64,000 nt of DNA from Cryobacterium lactosi (GTDB lineage Bacteria; Actinomycetota; Actinomycetes; Actinomycetales; Microbacteriaceae): positions 62,001 through 126,000 of the forward strand of contig NZ_SOHM01000030.1 of assembly GCF_004403945.1 (NCBI RefSeq), written 5' to 3'. Within the stretch, counting starts at the first letter, position 1. Every line of letters begins with the position of its first letter. The notes under the pieces were generated by a model, which saw only the letters and a program-made list of their open reading frames with translations, did no database searches and was not told the DNA's origin. Below, one piece after another: positions 33,634-44,870 of this stretch. The position numbers were made by a program, and so were the translations under genes.

Positions 33634-35196
33634 ATGTCCGACGGCTCATCTTTTTACATCACCACGCCTATTTTCTATGTGAATGATGTCCCGCACATCG
33701 GGCACGCCTACACGGAGGTGGCCGCGGATGTGCTTGCCCGGTGGCACCGCCAGCGCGGCGAGGACGCCTGGCTGCTCACCGGCACCGACGAGCACGGCCA
33801 GAAGATCCTGCGCACCGCCACGGCCAATGGGGTGACCCCCAAGGAGTGGGCCGACCGGCTGGTCGAGACGGCGTGGAAGCCGCTGCTGGAAACCGTCGAC
33901 ATCAAGAACGACGACTTCATCCGCACCACGGACGTGCGCCACGAGGTGAACGCGCAGAAGTTCCTGCAGCACCTCTTCGACGCCGGCCACATCTACACGG
34001 GCGAGTACGAGGGTTTCTACTGTGTGGGTTGTGAGGAGTACAAGCAGCCCAGCGACCTCGTCGACGGCACCGGCGAGTACACCGGCCAGCAGGTTTGCGC
34101 CATCCACTCCATCCCCGTTGAACTGCTGCACGAGAAGAACTACTTCTTCCGCATGAGCACCTTCACCGACCAGCTGCTGGCCCTGTACGAGGCCAACCCC
34201 GCCTTCATCCAGCCCGAGTCCGCCCGCAACGAGGTCATCTCCTTCGTCAAGCAGGGCCTCTCCGACCTGTCGATCTCCCGCTCGAGCTTCGACTGGGGCA
34301 TCAAGGTGCCCTGGGACGACAGCCACGTCGTCTACGTATGGTTCGACGCACTGCTGAACTACATCACCGCGGCCGGCTACGGCCAGGACGATGAGAAGTT
34401 CAGCCGGCTCTGGCCCGCCACCCACATCGTCGGCAAGGACATCCTGCGCTTCCACGCCGTGATCTGGCCCGCCATGCTGCTGGCCGCCGGGCTCCCGGTG
34501 CCCACCCAGGTCTTCGGCCACGGCTGGCTGCTCGTGGGCGGCGAGAAGATGAGCAAGTCCAAGCTCACCGGCATCGCCCCGAACCAGATCACCGACGTCT
34601 TCGGTTCCGACACGTTCCGGTACTACTTCATGCGCGCCATCAGCTTCGGCCAGGACGGCTCGTTCTCCTGGGAGGACCTGTCCGCCCGCTACCAGTCCGA
34701 ACTGGCCAACGGCTTCGGCAACCTGGCATCCAGGGTCATCGCCATGGTCGTGCGCTACTGCGACGGCGAGATCCCGGCCGGCGGCACTCAAACCTCCGCG
34801 GATGCCGCCATTCTCGCGACCTCGATCCGGGTCAGCCAGGCCGCCGACGAAGCCATCGACAGGCTCGCCCTGCACGAGGCCCTCGCCGCGGTGTGGGAAC
34901 TCGTCGACGAGCTCAACGGCTACATCACCACGCAGGAGCCGTGGGCGCTGGCCAAGAACCCCGACGACCGCGAACGCCTGGAAACCGTGCTGCACACCGT
35001 GGTGCGCGGCCTCGGCACCCTCGCCGTGCTGCTCTCCCCGGTGACCCCGCAGGCCACCGCCACCCTGTGGAGTGCTCTGGGCGGCACCGGAGCGGTGCAG
35101 GACACGCCGATCCACCGGGCCTGGGAATGGACGGGCGGCACCCACGTGTCACCGTTGGCCGCCCTGTTCCCGCGCATCGAGGCGACTGTTGGCTAA
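33634..35196 (+). CDS. metG: Methionine-tRNA ligase
   Basis: 520-residue class I aminoacyl-tRNA synthetase that charges tRNA-Met. The ATP site motifs are HIGHAY at about residue 20 and KMSKSKLTG at about 305. CVGCEEYKQPSD in the connective domain retains a partial zinc-knuckle. The anticodon-binding helical domain follows, and there is no C-terminal tRNA-binding extension, so it is the short form. The last 8 bases overlap the TTG start proposed for tatD. Confidence 0.95.
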   Translation: MSDGSSFYITTPIFYVNDVPHIGHAYTEVAADVLARWHRQRGEDAWLLTGTDEHGQKILRTATANGVTPKEWADRLVETAWKPLLETVDIKNDDFIRTTDVRHEVNAQKFLQHLFDAGHIYTGEYEGFYCVGCEEYKQPSDLVDGTGEYTGQQVCAIHSIPVELLHEKNYFFRMSTFTDQLLALYEANPAFIQPESARNEVISFVKQGLSDLSISRSSFDWGIKVPWDDSHVVYVWFDALLNYITAAGYGQDDEKFSRLWPATHIVGKDILRFHAVIWPAMLLAAGLPVPTQVFGHGWLLVGGEKMSKSKLTGIAPNQITDVFGSDTFRYYFMRAISFGQDGSFSWEDLSARYQSELANGFGNLASRVIAMVVRYCDGEIPAGGTQTSADAAILATSIRVSQAADEAIDRLALHEALAAVWELVDELNGYITTQEPWALAKNPDDRERLETVLHTVVRGLGTLAVLLSPVTPQATATLWSALGGTGAVQDTPIHRAWEWTGGTHVSPLAALFPRIEATVG

Positions 35197-36145
35197 CGAC
35201 CCAGCCAACTCCACCCACATCCGTTCTCGCGAGGCGAGCGCGGGCCGAGACCTGGTCTACCCGCCCGCGCCCGTTCCCCTCGTCGTGGGCGTCTACGACA
35301 ACCACACGCACTTGGAGATCAGCGACGGCATCACCCCGCTCTCTGTCGCCGAGCAGCTCGACCTGGCCTCCAGTGTGGGCGTCCGCGGCGTGATCCAGGT
35401 GGGCACCGACGTGGCCACCTCCCGGTGGTCGGCCGAGATGGCCGCCCGGGAGCCGCGGATGCTGGCCGCCGTCGCCATCCACCCCAACGAGGCGCCGGAG
35501 TTGGAGAGCGCGGGCACCCTCGACGAGGGGCTCGCCGTGATCGACGAGCTCGCCGGGCGGCCCCGCGTGGGCGCGATCGGCGAGACCGGCCTGGACTTCT
35601 TCCGCACCGCACCGGAGGGCCGGGCCGCCCAGTTCCGTTCGTTCGAGGCGCACATCGAGATCGCCAAGCGGCACGGCCTGGCCCTGCAGATCCACGACCG
35701 CGACGCCCACGACGAGGTCGTCGAAACCCTGCTGCGGGTCGGCGCGCCGGCACGGACGGTGTTCCACTGCTTCTCCGGCGGCGCCGAACTGGCCCGGCTC
35801 TGCGCGGAGCAGGGCTGGTACCTGTCGTTCGCCGGCCCGGTCAGCTTCAAGAACGCCGCCACCCTGCGCGAAGCGCTGGACGTGGCGCCGCGCTCCCTGC
35901 TGCTGGTGGAGACCGACGCGCCCTACCTCACGCCCACCCCGCACCGCGGCCGTCCCAACGCGCCGTACCTGCTGCCGCACACCCTGCGCGCCATGGCCGA
36001 CCACCTGCAGACCGACGTCGCCGTGCTCGCCGCCCAGATCACCTCGAACACCGAACTCGTCTACGGCCGCTGGGACGCGGAACCCGTTGTGTTGACCGAC
36101 ACCGCCCGTGACCCTCGCATCAGCCCGGCCGGAGGCCTCGCATGA
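35189..36145 (+). CDS. tatD: TatD family metal-dependent hydrolase (DNase)
   Basis: 318-residue TIM-barrel metallohydrolase. DNHTHLEI holds the first two metal-binding histidines, IGETGLDFF the Glu, LQIHDRDAHDE and VFHCFSGG further ligands, and LVETDAPYLTP the C-terminal Asp. TatD enzymes act as 3'-5' exonucleases on DNA and damaged ends. No ATG or GTG precedes the fold at a good place; TTG 35189, inside the end of metG, gives a normal length and coupling. GTG 35285 would start only 4 residues before the histidine motif and is less likely. It overlaps rsmA (ATGA). Confidence 0.85.
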   Translation: MANDPANSTHIRSREASAGRDLVYPPAPVPLVVGVYDNHTHLEISDGITPLSVAEQLDLASSVGVRGVIQVGTDVATSRWSAEMAAREPRMLAAVAIHPNEAPELESAGTLDEGLAVIDELAGRPRVGAIGETGLDFFRTAPEGRAAQFRSFEAHIEIAKRHGLALQIHDRDAHDEVVETLLRVGAPARTVFHCFSGGAELARLCAEQGWYLSFAGPVSFKNAATLREALDVAPRSLLLVETDAPYLTPTPHRGRPNAPYLLPHTLRAMADHLQTDVAVLAAQITSNTELVYGRWDAEPVVLTDTARDPRISPAGGLA

Positions 36146-37020
36146 CCGACTCTGCCCACACACCAGCCACAGACCCGGCCGCGCCCACCCTGCTCGGGCC
36201 GGCCGAGATCCGCGACCTCGCCGAGATGCTCGGGGTGAACCCGACCAAGAAGCTCGGACAGAATTTCGTCATCGATGGCAACACCGTGCGGCGGATCGTG
36301 AAGGTCGCCGCCGTGCAGCCCGGCGAAACCGTCGTCGAGGTGGGTCCCGGCCTCGGCTCGCTGACCTTGGGCATCCTCGAAGTGGGCGCCGCCGTCGTGG
36401 CCGTCGAGATCGACGACCGTCTGGCCGAACAGCTCCCGCTGACCGTGCAGCTCATGCAGCCGACCGCACAGCTCACGGTCATCCGTGCCGACGCCCTGAA
36501 AATCGCCGAGCTACCCGGCGAGCCCACCCGGCTGGTTGCGAACCTGCCCTACAACGTGTCGGTGCCGGTGCTGCTGCACCTGCTCGAGCACTTCGCCTCC
36601 ATCCGCGCCGGCGTCGTGATGGTGCAGGCCGAGGTGGGGGAGCGCCTCGCCGCTGCGCCGGGGTCAAAGATCTACGGCAGCCCCAGCGTCAAGGCCGCCT
36701 GGTACGGCCAGTTCCGCACCGCCGGCAAGGTGAGCCGGCAGGTGTTCTGGCCGGTCCCGAACGTCGATTCCATCCTCATCGCGTTCGAGCGACGCGCCGA
36801 AGAACTCGAATCCGAGGAATTACGTCTGGCCACGTTCGCCCTGGTCGACGGGGCCTTCCAGCAGCGCCGCAAAATGCTGCGGCAGTCGCTGTCCGGCGTG
36901 CTCGGTGACTCCACCCAGGCGGCGGCCGTGCTCACCGCTGCGGGCATCGACCCCACCGAACGTGGCGAGCAGCTCACCGTCAACAACTTCCTGGCGATCG
37001 CCCGGGCCTGGCTGGCCTAG
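36142..37020 (+). CDS. rsmA: 16S rRNA (adenine1518/1519-N6)-dimethyltransferase
   Basis: 292-residue KsgA/RsmA methyltransferase that dimethylates two adjacent adenines near the 3' end of 16S rRNA. NPTKKLGQNFVID at residue 33 is the SAM-site entry, VVEVGPGLGSLT the glycine loop, and NLPYNVSVP the catalytic NLPY motif; PNVDSILI is the late motif. Its ATG overlaps the tatD stop. Loss of the gene gives kasugamycin resistance in other bacteria. Followed 9 bases later by ispE. Confidence 0.95.
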   Translation: MTDSAHTPATDPAAPTLLGPAEIRDLAEMLGVNPTKKLGQNFVIDGNTVRRIVKVAAVQPGETVVEVGPGLGSLTLGILEVGAAVVAVEIDDRLAEQLPLTVQLMQPTAQLTVIRADALKIAELPGEPTRLVANLPYNVSVPVLLHLLEHFASIRAGVVMVQAEVGERLAAAPGSKIYGSPSVKAAWYGQFRTAGKVSRQVFWPVPNVDSILIAFERRAEELESEELRLATFALVDGAFQQRRKMLRQSLSGVLGDSTQAAAVLTAAGIDPTERGEQLTVNNFLAIARAWLA

Positions 37021-37023
37021 GTT
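37018..37023 (+). promoter_or_regulatory. Putative -10 box of ispE inside the rsmA stop
   Basis: TAGGTT, 6 bases before ATG 37030; its TAG is the rsmA stop codon. It could give ispE its own leaderless transcript besides read-through. Confidence 0.45.
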
Positions 37024-37029
37024 AGAGGC

Positions 37030-37965
37030 ATGACCAACACGGCGACCTCACCGGTTGTGCATGCGAGGGCACCGGGCAAAATCAACGTTTTCCTCAAAGT
37101 GGGCGCCGTGATGGACGACGGCTACCACGATCTCGCCACCGCGTTCCAGGCCGTCTCCCTCTACGAAGACGTGCGCGCCAGGGCCGCTGACGACTTCAGC
37201 GTCGAGTTCACCGGCTCCATCGACACCTCGGGTCTGGCCGTCGACGAGAGCAACCTCGCGATCAAGGCCGCCAGGGCGCTCGCGCGGGCGACCGGCTACA
37301 CCGGCGGGGTGCACCTCCGGATCGACAAGAACGTGCCCATTGCCGGCGGCATGGGCGGCGGGTCGGCGGATGCCGCGGCCACGCTGCTCGCCTGCGACGC
37401 GCTCTGGGGAACCGAACTGAGCCGCGAGGAACTGTTGAAGATCGCGGCCACCCTCGGCGCGGATGTGCCGTTCGCATTCACCGGCGGCACCGCCATCGGC
37501 ACCGGTCGCGGTGACCAACTGAGCCCGGCCCTGGCCAAGGGCACCTTCCACTGGGTGCTCGCCCTGGCCGAGTTCGGCATGTCGACCCCATCGGTCTACA
37601 GCGAGCTGGACCGGCACCGCACCCGGCACGCCCAGGACATCTTCCCCGTGCAGCAGCAGCCCACCGTGGACGCGGACGTGCTGCAGGCCCTGCGCGCTGG
37701 CGACCCGGCCATGCTGGCCGAGTCGATGCACAACGACCTGCAGGCTCCGGCGCTGCAGTTGGCGCCTGGCCTGGGCCGGGTGCTCGAGCTCGGCGAGGCG
37801 AACGGCGCCCTGGCCGGCATCCTCTCCGGGTCCGGCCCCACTGTGGCGTTCCTGGTGCCCGACCTGGACGCGGGGCTCGAGCTGCAGGTGGCGCTGAGCG
37901 CCGCCAGGCTGCACGTGGTGCGGGCTACCGGCCCCGTGCACGGCGCCCGGATCCTCACCTCCTAG
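37030..37965 (+). CDS. ispE: 4-diphosphocytidyl-2-C-methyl-D-erythritol kinase
   Basis: 311-residue GHMP kinase of the non-mevalonate isoprenoid pathway; it phosphorylates CDP-methylerythritol. [14 protein letters not shown] (substrate and ATP entry), [13 protein letters not shown], the GHMP loop [15 protein letters not shown] with its glycines, and the C-terminal [14 protein letters not shown] are all intact. The rsmA-ispE pair is conserved in actinobacteria. The isoprenoids made also feed polyprenyl phosphate, the carrier used by the mannosyltransferase nearby. Confidence 0.95.
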   Translation: MTNTATSPVVHARAPGKINVFLKVGAVMDDGYHDLATAFQAVSLYEDVRARAADDFSVEFTGSIDTSGLAVDESNLAIKAARALARATGYTGGVHLRIDKNVPIAGGMGGGSADAAATLLACDALWGTELSREELLKIAATLGADVPFAFTGGTAIGTGRGDQLSPALAKGTFHWVLALAEFGMSTPSVYSELDRHRTRHAQDIFPVQQQPTVDADVLQALRAGDPAMLAESMHNDLQAPALQLAPGLGRVLELGEANGALAGILSGSGPTVAFLVPDLDAGLELQVALSAARLHVVRATGPVHGARILTS

Positions 37966-37999
37966 CCCACCGGCGGTCCGGGCTCTCAGCTGCGACGGC

Positions 38000-38005
38000 T
38001 AGGCT
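38000..38005 (+). promoter_or_regulatory. Putative -10 box of the ABC-F gene
   Basis: TAGGCT, 8 bases before ATG 38014, no Shine-Dalgarno. Spacing is at the long end for a leaderless start. Confidence 0.35.
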
Positions 38006-38013
38006 CGAACCCT

Positions 38014-39819
<1,806 letters not shown>

Positions 39820-39971
39820 GTCAGCTGTTTCACGCGACCGGCGCACCGGTTCGCTGACCCGCCGTCCAGCTCGCAGATCCTGTGACTGGGCGGCGTTCGT
39901 CGCAGTATCTGTGACGAAGTGCGTCGGCGCGGTACGGTCGTCGTGCCTTCTGCGGCTACCGTAGAAGAGTG

Positions 39972-40009
39972 CCACGCGACGATGCGGCACAGAATTCCCA
40001 CGCGACGAT
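39972..40009. repeat. Two direct 12-bp repeats upstream of metQ
   Basis: CCACGCGACGAT occurs exactly at 39972-39983 and 39998-40009, period 26. An imperfect pair CGCAG-TCTGTGAC-like at 39872 and 39901 lies further upstream. The exact pair sits 81 bases before the metQ start and may be a regulator site; no SAM riboswitch was recognisable. Confidence 0.6.
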
Positions 40010-40089
40010 CCCGTGGATGACCTGTGCCAGCCAGCTTCTCGTCCTGCGTTGCACGCACACACAGCGACCGAGACGTGGAGAACACTGAA

Positions 40090-40980
40090 GTGAAGAAGTA
40101 CAGCGCGAAAAAGGGCTTCCTGAGCATCCTGGCCGTCGGCGCCAGCCTGACCCTGCTTGCCGGCTGCGCCGGTGCGGCAGGCGGCGGCGATGAGACCGTG
40201 AAGATCGGCGTCGTCGGGGCCAGCGACCCGTACTGGGCCGACTACACCGCGGCCGCCGCCGACGAGGGCATCTCCGTCGAGATCGTCGACTTCGCGGACT
40301 ACAACCAGCCCAACCCGGCGCTGACCAACGGCGACATCGACATCAACCAGTTCCAGCACCTGGTGTACCTGGCCGACTACAACGTCTCCAGCGGCGAGGA
40401 CCTCACGCCCATCGGCGCGACGGCCATCTACCCCCTCGGTTTGTACTCCACCAAGGTCACCGACATCGCTGACCTCAAGAAGGGCGACACGGTCGCCGTG
40501 CCCAACGACGCGAGCAACCTGGCCCGCGCCCTCCTGGTGCTGCAGAGCGCCGACCTCGTCGTACTCAAGGACGGCGGATCCATCTTCACCACCCTGGACG
40601 ACGTCGACACCGCCAAGTCCACCGTCACCGTCACCGCGCTCGAGCCGTCGCTCACCGCGACGTCGCTGCCCGACGTGGATGCCGCGATCATCAACAACGA
40701 CTTCGTCGAGAAGGCCGGCCTCAAGTTCGAGGACGCCCTGATCAAGGACGACCCCTCCGACGAGTCCGCCCTGCCGTACGTGAACGTGTTCGCGGTGCGC
40801 GCCGAAGACAAGGACAACGAGACCTACGCCACGCTCGTCGAGCTCTTCCAGACCACGGCCTCCGTCACCGACGGCCTGCTCGAGGTCTCCGGCAACTCCG
40901 CCGTGCTGGCCACCACGTCGCCCGCCGACCTGCAGGCCGCCCTGGCCACGGTCGAGGAAGACACCGCAGCCCAGAAGTAA
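40090..40980 (+). CDS. metQ: MetQ/NlpA family methionine-binding lipoprotein
   Basis: 296-residue substrate-binding protein of a methionine ABC importer. A signal peptide with a basic start (MKKYSAKK) and lipobox LLAGC puts Cys26 on the membrane. The NlpA fold shows VKIGVVGASDPYW, the ligand-lip DFADYNQPNPAL and INQFQHLVYL, and a long region down to DAAIINNDFVEKAG. Start GTG 40090 has GGAGA 9 bases upstream; an upstream ATG in the same frame would add a nonsecretory N terminus. First gene of metQNI. Confidence 0.9.
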   Translation: MKKYSAKKGFLSILAVGASLTLLAGCAGAAGGGDETVKIGVVGASDPYWADYTAAAADEGISVEIVDFADYNQPNPALTNGDIDINQFQHLVYLADYNVSSGEDLTPIGATAIYPLGLYSTKVTDIADLKKGDTVAVPNDASNLARALLVLQSADLVVLKDGGSIFTTLDDVDTAKSTVTVTALEPSLTATSLPDVDAAIINNDFVEKAGLKFEDALIKDDPSDESALPYVNVFAVRAEDKDNETYATLVELFQTTASVTDGLLEVSGNSAVLATTSPADLQAALATVEEDTAAQK

Positions 40981-40989
40981 GCAGTCCCC

Positions 40990-41026
40990 GGCCGGCCGCC
41001 CCTCCCGTGGGGTGCGGCCGGCCTTT
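40990..41026 (+). terminator. GC-rich hairpin between metQ and metN
   Basis: GGCCGGCCGCCCC (from 40990) pairs with GGGGTGCGGCCGGCC (41009-41023), one unpaired base, followed by TTT. In the middle of an operon it may attenuate metN and metI relative to metQ or protect the metQ message. Confidence 0.55.
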
Positions 41027-41050
41027 CCCCGTTCCAACCGAAGGACCTGC

Positions 41051-42091
41051 ATGCCAGCCCCCACCCCACTCGTCGAACTGAGAAACGTCAGCAAGGTGTA
41101 CCCGGCCACCGTCAAGGGCGCCCCGGACGTGACCGCGATCGACGACGTGAGCATCAGCATCGACGCCGGCGACGTCTACGGCATCATCGGCTATTCAGGG
41201 GCGGGCAAAAGCACCCTGGTGCGCCTGGTCAACGTGCTCGAGCGCTCCACGGCCGGGCAGATCCTCATCGACGGCCGGGACGTCGCCCAACTGCCCGAAC
41301 GCGAACTGCGACCGGTGCGCCTGGGGATCGGCATGATCTTCCAGCAGTTCAACCTGCTGAACTCCCGCACCGTCGCCCGCAACGTGGCGTACCCCCTCGA
41401 GGTGGCCGGCCGCGACAAGGCCGACCGCACCAAGCGGGTCGCCGAGATGCTCGACTTCGTGGGCCTGGCCGACAAGGCCGGCGCCTACCCCGACCAGCTC
41501 TCCGGCGGCCAGAAGCAGCGTGTGGGCATCGCCCGCGCCCTCGCGTCCTCGCCGGCGCTGCTGCTGGCCGACGAGGCCACCAGCGCGCTGGACCCGGAGA
41601 CCACCCACGAGGTGCTCGAACTCCTCAAGCGGGTCAACCGCGAGTTCGGCGTCACCATCATCGTGATCACCCACGAAATGGATGTCATCCAGACTCTCGC
41701 CACCAAGGTCGCCGTGATGGACCAGGGCCGCATCATCGAACGCGGCGACGTGTTCGACGTGTTCTCGAACCCGCAGCAGGCCGCCTCCGCGCGTTTCGTG
41801 TCCACGGTGGTGAAAGGCCTCCCGTCCCAGCCGGAGCTTGACGTGCTCCGTGCCAGGCACACCGGCCGCATCGTCACCCTCGCGTTCCGCAGCGACACCG
41901 TCGACCAGACCCGGGTGTTCGGGGAACTGTCCCGCGACGGTATCGCCTTCCAGGTGGTCTACGGCGGCATCAACGAAATCCAGGGACGCCCGTTCGGGCA
42001 TCTCACGCTCGCGCTGACCGGCGACGACGTGACCATCGACGCCGCGCTCGACCGGGTGCGCGCGCTCACGACAGTCACCGAGGTGCGCTGA
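41051..42091 (+). CDS. metN: Methionine ABC transporter ATP-binding protein
   Basis: 346 residues. The ATPase domain has Walker A GYSGAGKST (about 46), Q-loop FQQFNLLNSRT, signature LSGGQKQR and Walker B LLADEATSALDPET. The last 80 residues are the NIL domain (LTLAFRSDTVDQ...IQGRPFGHLTLAL) that binds methionine and inhibits transport when the cell is replete. Start ATG 41051 with AAGGA 8 bases upstream. It energises MetI and MetQ. Confidence 0.94.
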   Translation: MPAPTPLVELRNVSKVYPATVKGAPDVTAIDDVSISIDAGDVYGIIGYSGAGKSTLVRLVNVLERSTAGQILIDGRDVAQLPERELRPVRLGIGMIFQQFNLLNSRTVARNVAYPLEVAGRDKADRTKRVAEMLDFVGLADKAGAYPDQLSGGQKQRVGIARALASSPALLLADEATSALDPETTHEVLELLKRVNREFGVTIIVITHEMDVIQTLATKVAVMDQGRIIERGDVFDVFSNPQQAASARFVSTVVKGLPSQPELDVLRARHTGRIVTLAFRSDTVDQTRVFGELSRDGIAFQVVYGGINEIQGRPFGHLTLALTGDDVTIDAALDRVRALTTVTEVR

Positions 42092-42093
42092 CC

Positions 42094-42753
42094 ATGGACG
42101 GACTCATCACTCTCCTGCCCCAACTGTGGGTTGCCGCATGGGAGACCCTGTACATCGTGGGCCTCACCCTGCTCCTGGGTGGCTTCGGCGGCCTGGTCGT
42201 CGGCCTCGGCCTCTACCTCACCCGGGCCGGCAGCATCCTGGCCAACCGGGCTGTCTTCGGGGTGCTCAACGTCCTCGTCAACACCATCAGGCCCATCCCG
42301 TTCATCATCTTCCTGGCGGCGGTGCAACCGCTCACCCGTGCCGTGGTGGGCACCGGCATCGGCAACAACGCGATGATCTTCACCATCGCGCTGGCGGCGA
42401 TGTTCGCGATGGCGCGCATCGTGGAGCAGAACCTGCTCACCGTGACGCCCGGCGTGATCGAAGCGGCCCGCAGCGTGGGCGCCGGCCCGATCCGGATCAT
42501 CTTCACGGTGCTGCTGCCCGAGGCGCTCGGCCCGCTGATCCTGGGCTACACGTTCATCTTCGTGGCGCTCGTGGACATGTCGGCGGTGGCCGGTTACGTC
42601 GGTGGCGGCGGTCTGGGCGCGTTCGCGCTGCTCTACGGCTGGCGGCAGTTCGACCCCGTCGTGACCTGGGCCGCCGTGCTGCTGATCGTCATCTTCGTGC
42701 AGGTTGTGCAGTTCCTCGGCAACCGGCTGGCCCGTAAGGCGCTGCGCCGCTGA
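42094..42753 (+). CDS. metI: Methionine ABC transporter permease
   Basis: 219-residue permease with five or six membrane helices. The binding-protein-dependent transport motif EAARSVGAGPIRIIFTVLLPEA is complete and contacts MetN. LVNTIRPIPFIIF is a MetI signature. It begins 2 bases after metN. Its stop is 3 bases from the stop of the convergent MarR gene. Confidence 0.94.
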   Translation: MDGLITLLPQLWVAAWETLYIVGLTLLLGGFGGLVVGLGLYLTRAGSILANRAVFGVLNVLVNTIRPIPFIIFLAAVQPLTRAVVGTGIGNNAMIFTIALAAMFAMARIVEQNLLTVTPGVIEAARSVGAGPIRIIFTVLLPEALGPLILGYTFIFVALVDMSAVAGYVGGGGLGAFALLYGWRQFDPVVTWAAVLLIVIFVQVVQFLGNRLARKALRR

Positions 42754-42756
42754 GGC

Positions 42757-43248
42757 TCAGTCGAAGTCCAGGCTGAGTTTGCGCAGCAGCGCGGCCAGGC
42801 GTTCCTGATCGACGGCGGGCAGGCTCCGCAGCAGGGCCGCCTCGGCGTCGACCAGGCGGGTGATCGCGGCATCCACCCGGGTGAGGCCGCCGGCGGTCAT
42901 GCCCACGAAGATGCCGCGGCCGTCGTTGGGGTCGGTGCGCCGGGTGACCAGGCCGCGTTCGACGAGCCTGTCGATGCGGTTGGTCATGGTGCCGCTGGAG
43001 ACCAGGGTCTGCTGCAGCAGCAGCTTCGGGCTCAGCTCGTAGGGAGCGCCCGCACGGCGCAGCGCCGACAGCACGTCGAATTCCCAGGAATCCAGCTCGG
43101 ACCTGGAGAACGCGGTGCGGCGGGCACGGTCCAGATGCTTGCTCAGGCGGGCGACGCGGGAGAACACCTGCAGGGGAGCGAAATCCAGGTCGGGGCGCTC
43201 CCGCAACCAGGCATCAACGATCCGGTCGACTTCGTCATTCGCAGGCAT
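42757..43248 (-). CDS. MarR family transcriptional regulator
   Basis: 163-residue winged-helix regulator. The DNA-binding helices are LLLQQTLVSSGTMTNRIDRLVERG (about 78-100), and the wing carries the usual TRRTDPNDGRGIFV with its Asp-Arg pair. An N-terminal helix of 40 residues forms the dimer. MarR proteins sense phenolics, oxidants or metals. A GATAAT box 6 bases before the ATG (43255-43260 on the minus strand) suggests its own leaderless promoter. No obvious target gene is adjacent; it is convergent with metI and divergent from tRNA-Gln. Confidence 0.88.
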   Translation of the reverse strand: MPANDEVDRIVDAWLRERPDLDFAPLQVFSRVARLSKHLDRARRTAFSRSELDSWEFDVLSALRRAGAPYELSPKLLLQQTLVSSGTMTNRIDRLVERGLVTRRTDPNDGRGIFVGMTAGGLTRVDAAITRLVDAEAALLRSLPAVDQERLAALLRKLSLDFD

Positions 43249-43350
43249 TCGTCCATTATCCGGTTTTCGGCCGCGTGAAAGCGCGGATGACGCCCAGGCG
43301 CCCGCGCATCTGGCAGACTTGACTCCGTTGCCCGGCCGTAGCCGGTGCAA

Positions 43351-43422
43351 TCCGCCGTGGTGTAATGGCAGCACGACAGCCTTTGGAGCTGTTAGGTCTA
43401 GGTTCGAGTCCTGGCGGCGGAG
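43351..43422 (+). tRNA. tRNA-Gln (anticodon TTG)
   Basis: 72-base tRNA. The acceptor TCCGCCG pairs with CGGCGGA (43415-43421), then discriminator G. The anticodon stem ACAGC/GCTGT encloses CTTTGGA, giving anticodon TTG (CAA). The T arm is CTAGG TTCGAGT CCTGG. CCA is not encoded. It lies 20 bases upstream of glmU with no terminator in between, so glmU may be transcribed from the tRNA promoter. Confidence 0.95.
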
Positions 43423-43442
43423 CTCGTTTTGAGAGGAACCCA

Positions 43443-44870
43443 GTGACCGATTCCCGCCTCGCCATCATCGTGCTGGCCGCCGGCCAGGGCACCCGCATGA
43501 AGTCCAGCCTGCCCAAGCTGATGCATCCACTGGCCGGATTGCCGATCATCAGCCACGTGCTCGCCACGGCGAGGGCCCTGGACGCCGCCCACGTGATCAC
43601 CGTGCTCCGACACGAACGGGAACGCCTGGCCGAGCTCGTCGCCTTCGACCTGCCGGAGAGCCTGCTCGTCGACCAGGACGAGGTCCCCGGCACCGGGCGT
43701 GCCGTGCAGCAGGCCGTCGCTGCGCTGCCGGCCGACTTCGACGGGGATGTGCTCGTGATCAGCGGCGACGTGCCGCTGCTGAACGCCGCCACCCTCACCA
43801 ACTTCATCGAGGCACACCGCGAACGCGCCGGGGTGTCCGCCACGGTGCTGTCCGCGTTCCCCGGCGATGTCACCGGCTACGGCCGCATCATCCGCGGCGA
43901 CGACGGCACCTTCGACCGCATCGTGGAGCACAAGGACGCCAGCGACGACGAGCGGGCGGTCGACGAGGCCAACGCTGGTGTCTACATCTTCGGCCTCGCC
44001 GAACTGCGCGACCAGCTGGCCCGTCTCACCACCGACAACGTGCAGGGCGAGAAATACCTCACCGATGTGATCGGGCTGCTGCGCGCCGCCGGCTCCGAGG
44101 TGCGCGCCGTGCCGGTGGCGGATGCCTGGCTCGTCGCCGGCATCAACGACCGGGCGCAGCTCAGCGACACCGCCGCCAAGCTCAACGCCGTCATCGTGCG
44201 TGGCTGGCAGCTGGCCGGGGTGACCGTGCAGGACCCGGCCACCACTTGGATCGACCTCAAAGCCACGCTCGCCAGCGACGTGACCCTGCTGCCCGGCACC
44301 CAGATCCTCGGCTCCACCACGGTGGCCACCGGCGCGATCATCGGCCCGGACACCACCCTGCTCGACTGCGAGATCGGTGAGGGGGCCACGGTCAAACGCA
44401 CCGACGGCACTCTCGCGGTGATCGGCGACGGCGCCACAGTCGGCCCGTTCGCCTACCTCCGACCGGGCACCTGGCTGGGCGCCGACGGCAAGATCGGCAC
44501 CTTCGTGGAGACCAAGAACGCCGTCATCGGCGAGGGCAGCAAGGTGCCGCACCTCAGCTACGTCGGCGACGCCACGGTCGGGGTGCACTCCAACATCGGC
44601 GCCGGAACGATCTTCGCCAACTACGACGGCGTGAACAAGAACCCGTCCGTGATCGGGTCGCATGTGCGCACCGGGTCGCACAACGTGTTCGTCGCGCCGA
44701 TTAGAATCGGAGACGGAGCCTACACGGGCGCCGGCACTGTCGTCCGCAAGGACGTGCAGGCCGGGGCGCTCGCGATCAACGTGGCTCCGCAACGCAATAT
44801 GGTCGGTTGGGTAGAGACCAACCGTCCGGGAACAGACGCGGCGACAGCCGCGTCACAGAGCGGAGACTAG
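43443..44870 (+). CDS. glmU: Bifunctional UDP-N-acetylglucosamine diphosphorylase/glucosamine-1-phosphate N-acetyltransferase
   Basis: 475 residues. The N-terminal nucleotidyltransferase begins IVLAAGQGTRMKSSLPKLMHP; the C-terminal left-handed beta-helix acetyltransferase ends with the SYVGDATVG...GAGTIFANYDG region. It makes UDP-GlcNAc, the precursor of peptidoglycan. GTG 43443 has GAGAGGA 6 bases upstream. A repeat-rich C-terminal helix is full length; the last residues (TNRPGTDAATAASQ) are a flexible tail. It follows tRNA-Gln and abuts prs. Confidence 0.95.
   Translation: MTDSRLAIIVLAAGQGTRMKSSLPKLMHPLAGLPIISHVLATARALDAAHVITVLRHERERLAELVAFDLPESLLVDQDEVPGTGRAVQQAVAALPADFDGDVLVISGDVPLLNAATLTNFIEAHRERAGVSATVLSAFPGDVTGYGRIIRGDDGTFDRIVEHKDASDDERAVDEANAGVYIFGLAELRDQLARLTTDNVQGEKYLTDVIGLLRAAGSEVRAVPVADAWLVAGINDRAQLSDTAAKLNAVIVRGWQLAGVTVQDPATTWIDLKATLASDVTLLPGTQILGSTTVATGAIIGPDTTLLDCEIGEGATVKRTDGTLAVIGDGATVGPFAYLRPGTWLGADGKIGTFVETKNAVIGEGSKVPHLSYVGDATVGVHSNIGAGTIFANYDGVNKNPSVIGSHVRTGSHNVFVAPIRIGDGAYTGAGTVVRKDVQAGALAINVAPQRNMVGWVETNRPGTDAATAASQSGD

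Noticed and set aside
39820..40089. SAM riboswitch before metQ
   Set aside because: No match to SAM-I, SAM-II or SAM-IV cores was seen.
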